Source: AP-16 sp036395835
Lineage (GTDB): Bacteria; Pseudomonadota; Alphaproteobacteria; Rhizobiales; Xanthobacteraceae
Length of the DNA: 14,629 bases
Direction of reading: 5' to 3'
Assembly (NCBI GenBank): GCA_036395835.1
Contig: DASWCW010000059.1
Location: 1 to 14,629, forward strand
The translations under genes and the position numbers were made by a program. Below, in pieces: positions 13,796 to 14,629 of this stretch (its first letter is position 1; each line of letters starts with the position of its first letter). Under the pieces are notes generated by a model. That model was not told where the DNA came from, searched no databases, and saw only the letters and a list, made by a program, of their open reading frames with translations.

Positions 13796-14220
13796 TGCGT
13801 CACGGCAAGGTCTACCGCAAGCTCAACCGCACGGCCGAGCATCGCCGCGCCATGTTCGCCAACATGGCGGCCGCGCTGATCAAGCACGAGCAGATCATCA
13901 CCACGTTGCCGAAGGCCAAGGATCTGCGGCCGATCGTGGAAAAGCTGATTACGCTCGGCAAGCGCGGCGGCCTGCATGCGCGCCGGCAGGCGATCGCGGA
14001 ATTGCGCGACGTCGCGATGGTCAAGAAGCTGTTCGAGGTGCTGGGGCCTCGCTACAAGGAGCGCGACGGCGGCTACACCCGGGTGCTCAAAGCCGGGTTC
14101 CGCTACGGCGATTCCGCCCCGCGCGCGGTGATCGAGTTCGTCGACCGCGATGAGGCCGCCAAGGGCCAGGATTCCGGCCCGGTCGGCGGGCGGTCCGAGG
14201 CGGCCGAAGCCGCAGCCTGA
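13795..14220 (+). CDS. rplQ: 50S ribosomal protein L17
   Basis: The 141-residue product begins MRHGKVYRKLNRTAEHRRAMFANMAAALIKHEQI and continues TTLPKAKDLRPIVEKLITLGKRG, the L17 signature. VLGPRYKERDGGYTRVLKAGFRYGD and AVIEFVDRD follow. L17 lies at the base of the 50S near the tunnel exit. The C-terminal ~20 residues are Gly/Ala/Glu-rich and poorly conserved, as is usual in Rhizobiales. The ATG overlaps the rpoA stop by one base (TGATG), which implies coupling. It is the last gene of the cluster and is followed by a terminator. Confidence 0.98.
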   Translation: MRHGKVYRKLNRTAEHRRAMFANMAAALIKHEQIITTLPKAKDLRPIVEKLITLGKRGGLHARRQAIAELRDVAMVKKLFEVLGPRYKERDGGYTRVLKAGFRYGDSAPRAVIEFVDRDEAAKGQDSGPVGGRSEAAEAAA

Positions 14221-14242
14221 AGTTCGCTACACGAGATTGCTT

Positions 14243-14269
14243 AAAGAGGGTGGCGCTGCCGCCCTTTTT
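14243..14269 (+). terminator. Intrinsic terminator of the ribosomal protein cluster
   Basis: GGGTGGC (14248-14254) pairs with GCCGCCC (14258-14264), with one G·T pair, around the loop GCT. T5 follows at 14265-14269, and A-rich flanking bases on the left can extend the stem. It lies 22 bases after the rplQ stop. Read on the minus strand the same stem is followed by TCTTTAA, so it may also end the convergent deacetylase transcript. Confidence 0.85.
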
Positions 14270-14292
14270 GCATTTGGTCCCTGTCTTTCAGA

Positions 14293-14629
14293 CTAAGCCG
14301 CGTGGGCCTTGGCCCATTCGGCGACTTCGCGGTGGGTCGCGAACCACACCCCGGCGCGCGCCTGGGCGTGGCGGATCACCTCCTCGACGATGAAGATGCG
14401 CGAGCGATAACCGATGATGTGCGGATGCATGGTGAGCTGGAAAATGCCGCCCTGCTCGTAGGCCGCATCGAACTCGCGCAGGAAGATATCGAGCACGTCC
14501 TTGGGCGGCGTATAGGGGCGGAGCGACTGGAAGCGGTGCATCATGAAATAGACCGCGTCGTCGCGCACCCATTCGACCGGCAGCTCGACGATGCCGGTGG
14601 GTGAGCCGTCGAGCAGGAGCTCGTAGCAG
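14293..14629 (-). CDS. Polysaccharide deacetylase family protein, C-terminal part (5' end outside window)
   Basis: The minus-strand frame is open from the right edge to a TAG at 14293-14295, giving 111 full residues (CYELLLDGSPTGIVELPVEW to VAEWAKAHAA). The pattern ELPVEWVRDDAVYFM, then PKDVLDIFLREFDAAYEQGG, then FQLTMHPHIIGYRSRIFIVEE, and WFATHREVAEW matches the C-terminal half of carbohydrate esterase 4 proteins of the HpPgdA/PuuE-like type. These are NodB-fold metal-dependent deacetylases. The catalytic Asp and the metal-binding HxxxH lie in the missing N-terminal part, so substrate and activity cannot be judged. It converges on rplQ and is functionally unrelated to the ribosomal cluster. 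A GTG at 14566-14568 is internal, not the start. Confidence 0.8.
   Translation of the reverse strand, partial: CYELLLDGSPTGIVELPVEWVRDDAVYFMMHRFQSLRPYTPPKDVLDIFLREFDAAYEQGGIFQLTMHPHIIGYRSRIFIVEEVIRHAQARAGVWFATHREVAEWAKAHAA

Noticed and set aside
14302..14604. A plus-strand 100-residue open frame after the terminator
   Set aside because: It is antisense to a recognisable polysaccharide deacetylase C-terminus and has no family resemblance.

Overview
The window is a stretch of the conserved str–S10–spc–alpha ribosomal protein super-operon from a GC-rich alphaproteobacterium. The likely order is Rhizobiales/Hyphomicrobiales, inferred from the gene order, the protein sequences, the short-LID adenylate kinase downstream of secY, and the absence of rpsD and rpmJ from the cluster. 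It is not an accessory region. All plus-strand genes are complete except the first, which is the 3' end of the EF-Tu gene. I found no frameshift, mobile element, CRISPR array, tRNA or rRNA.

Layout on the plus strand: tuf (3' end), a 103-bp gap, then the S10 block rpsJ-rplC-rplD-rplW-rplB-rpsS-rplV-rpsC-rplP-rpmC-rpsQ. The spc block follows: rplN-rplX-rplE-rpsN-rpsH-rplF-rplR-rpsE-rpmD-rplO-secY, with adk attached by a 4-bp overlap. After a 157-bp spacer holding a candidate promoter and a strong hairpin comes the alpha block rpsM-rpsK-rpoA-rplQ, which ends in a good intrinsic terminator. A convergent minus-strand gene, the C-terminal part of a polysaccharide deacetylase, runs off the right edge.

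The genes make the core translation machinery (nine 30S and fifteen 50S proteins, plus EF-Tu), the alpha subunit of RNA polymerase, the SecY translocon channel that receives nascent membrane proteins, and adenylate kinase for nucleotide balance. Junctions are tight. Start and stop codons overlap at rplD/rplW, rplN/rplX, rplX/rplE, rpmD/rplO, secY/adk and rpoA/rplQ, which suggests translational coupling. Most other genes have a purine-rich Shine-Dalgarno sequence in the preceding 15 bases.

I found no new protein system. The points worth a second look are all at RNA level or are single-protein variants: the structured leader of rpsM (GTG start), hairpins overlapping or close to stop codons at several non-overlapping junctions (rpsC, rplE, rplR, rplO, rpsK), an rpsJ start without a recognisable Shine-Dalgarno, and the LID-reduced adenylate kinase.
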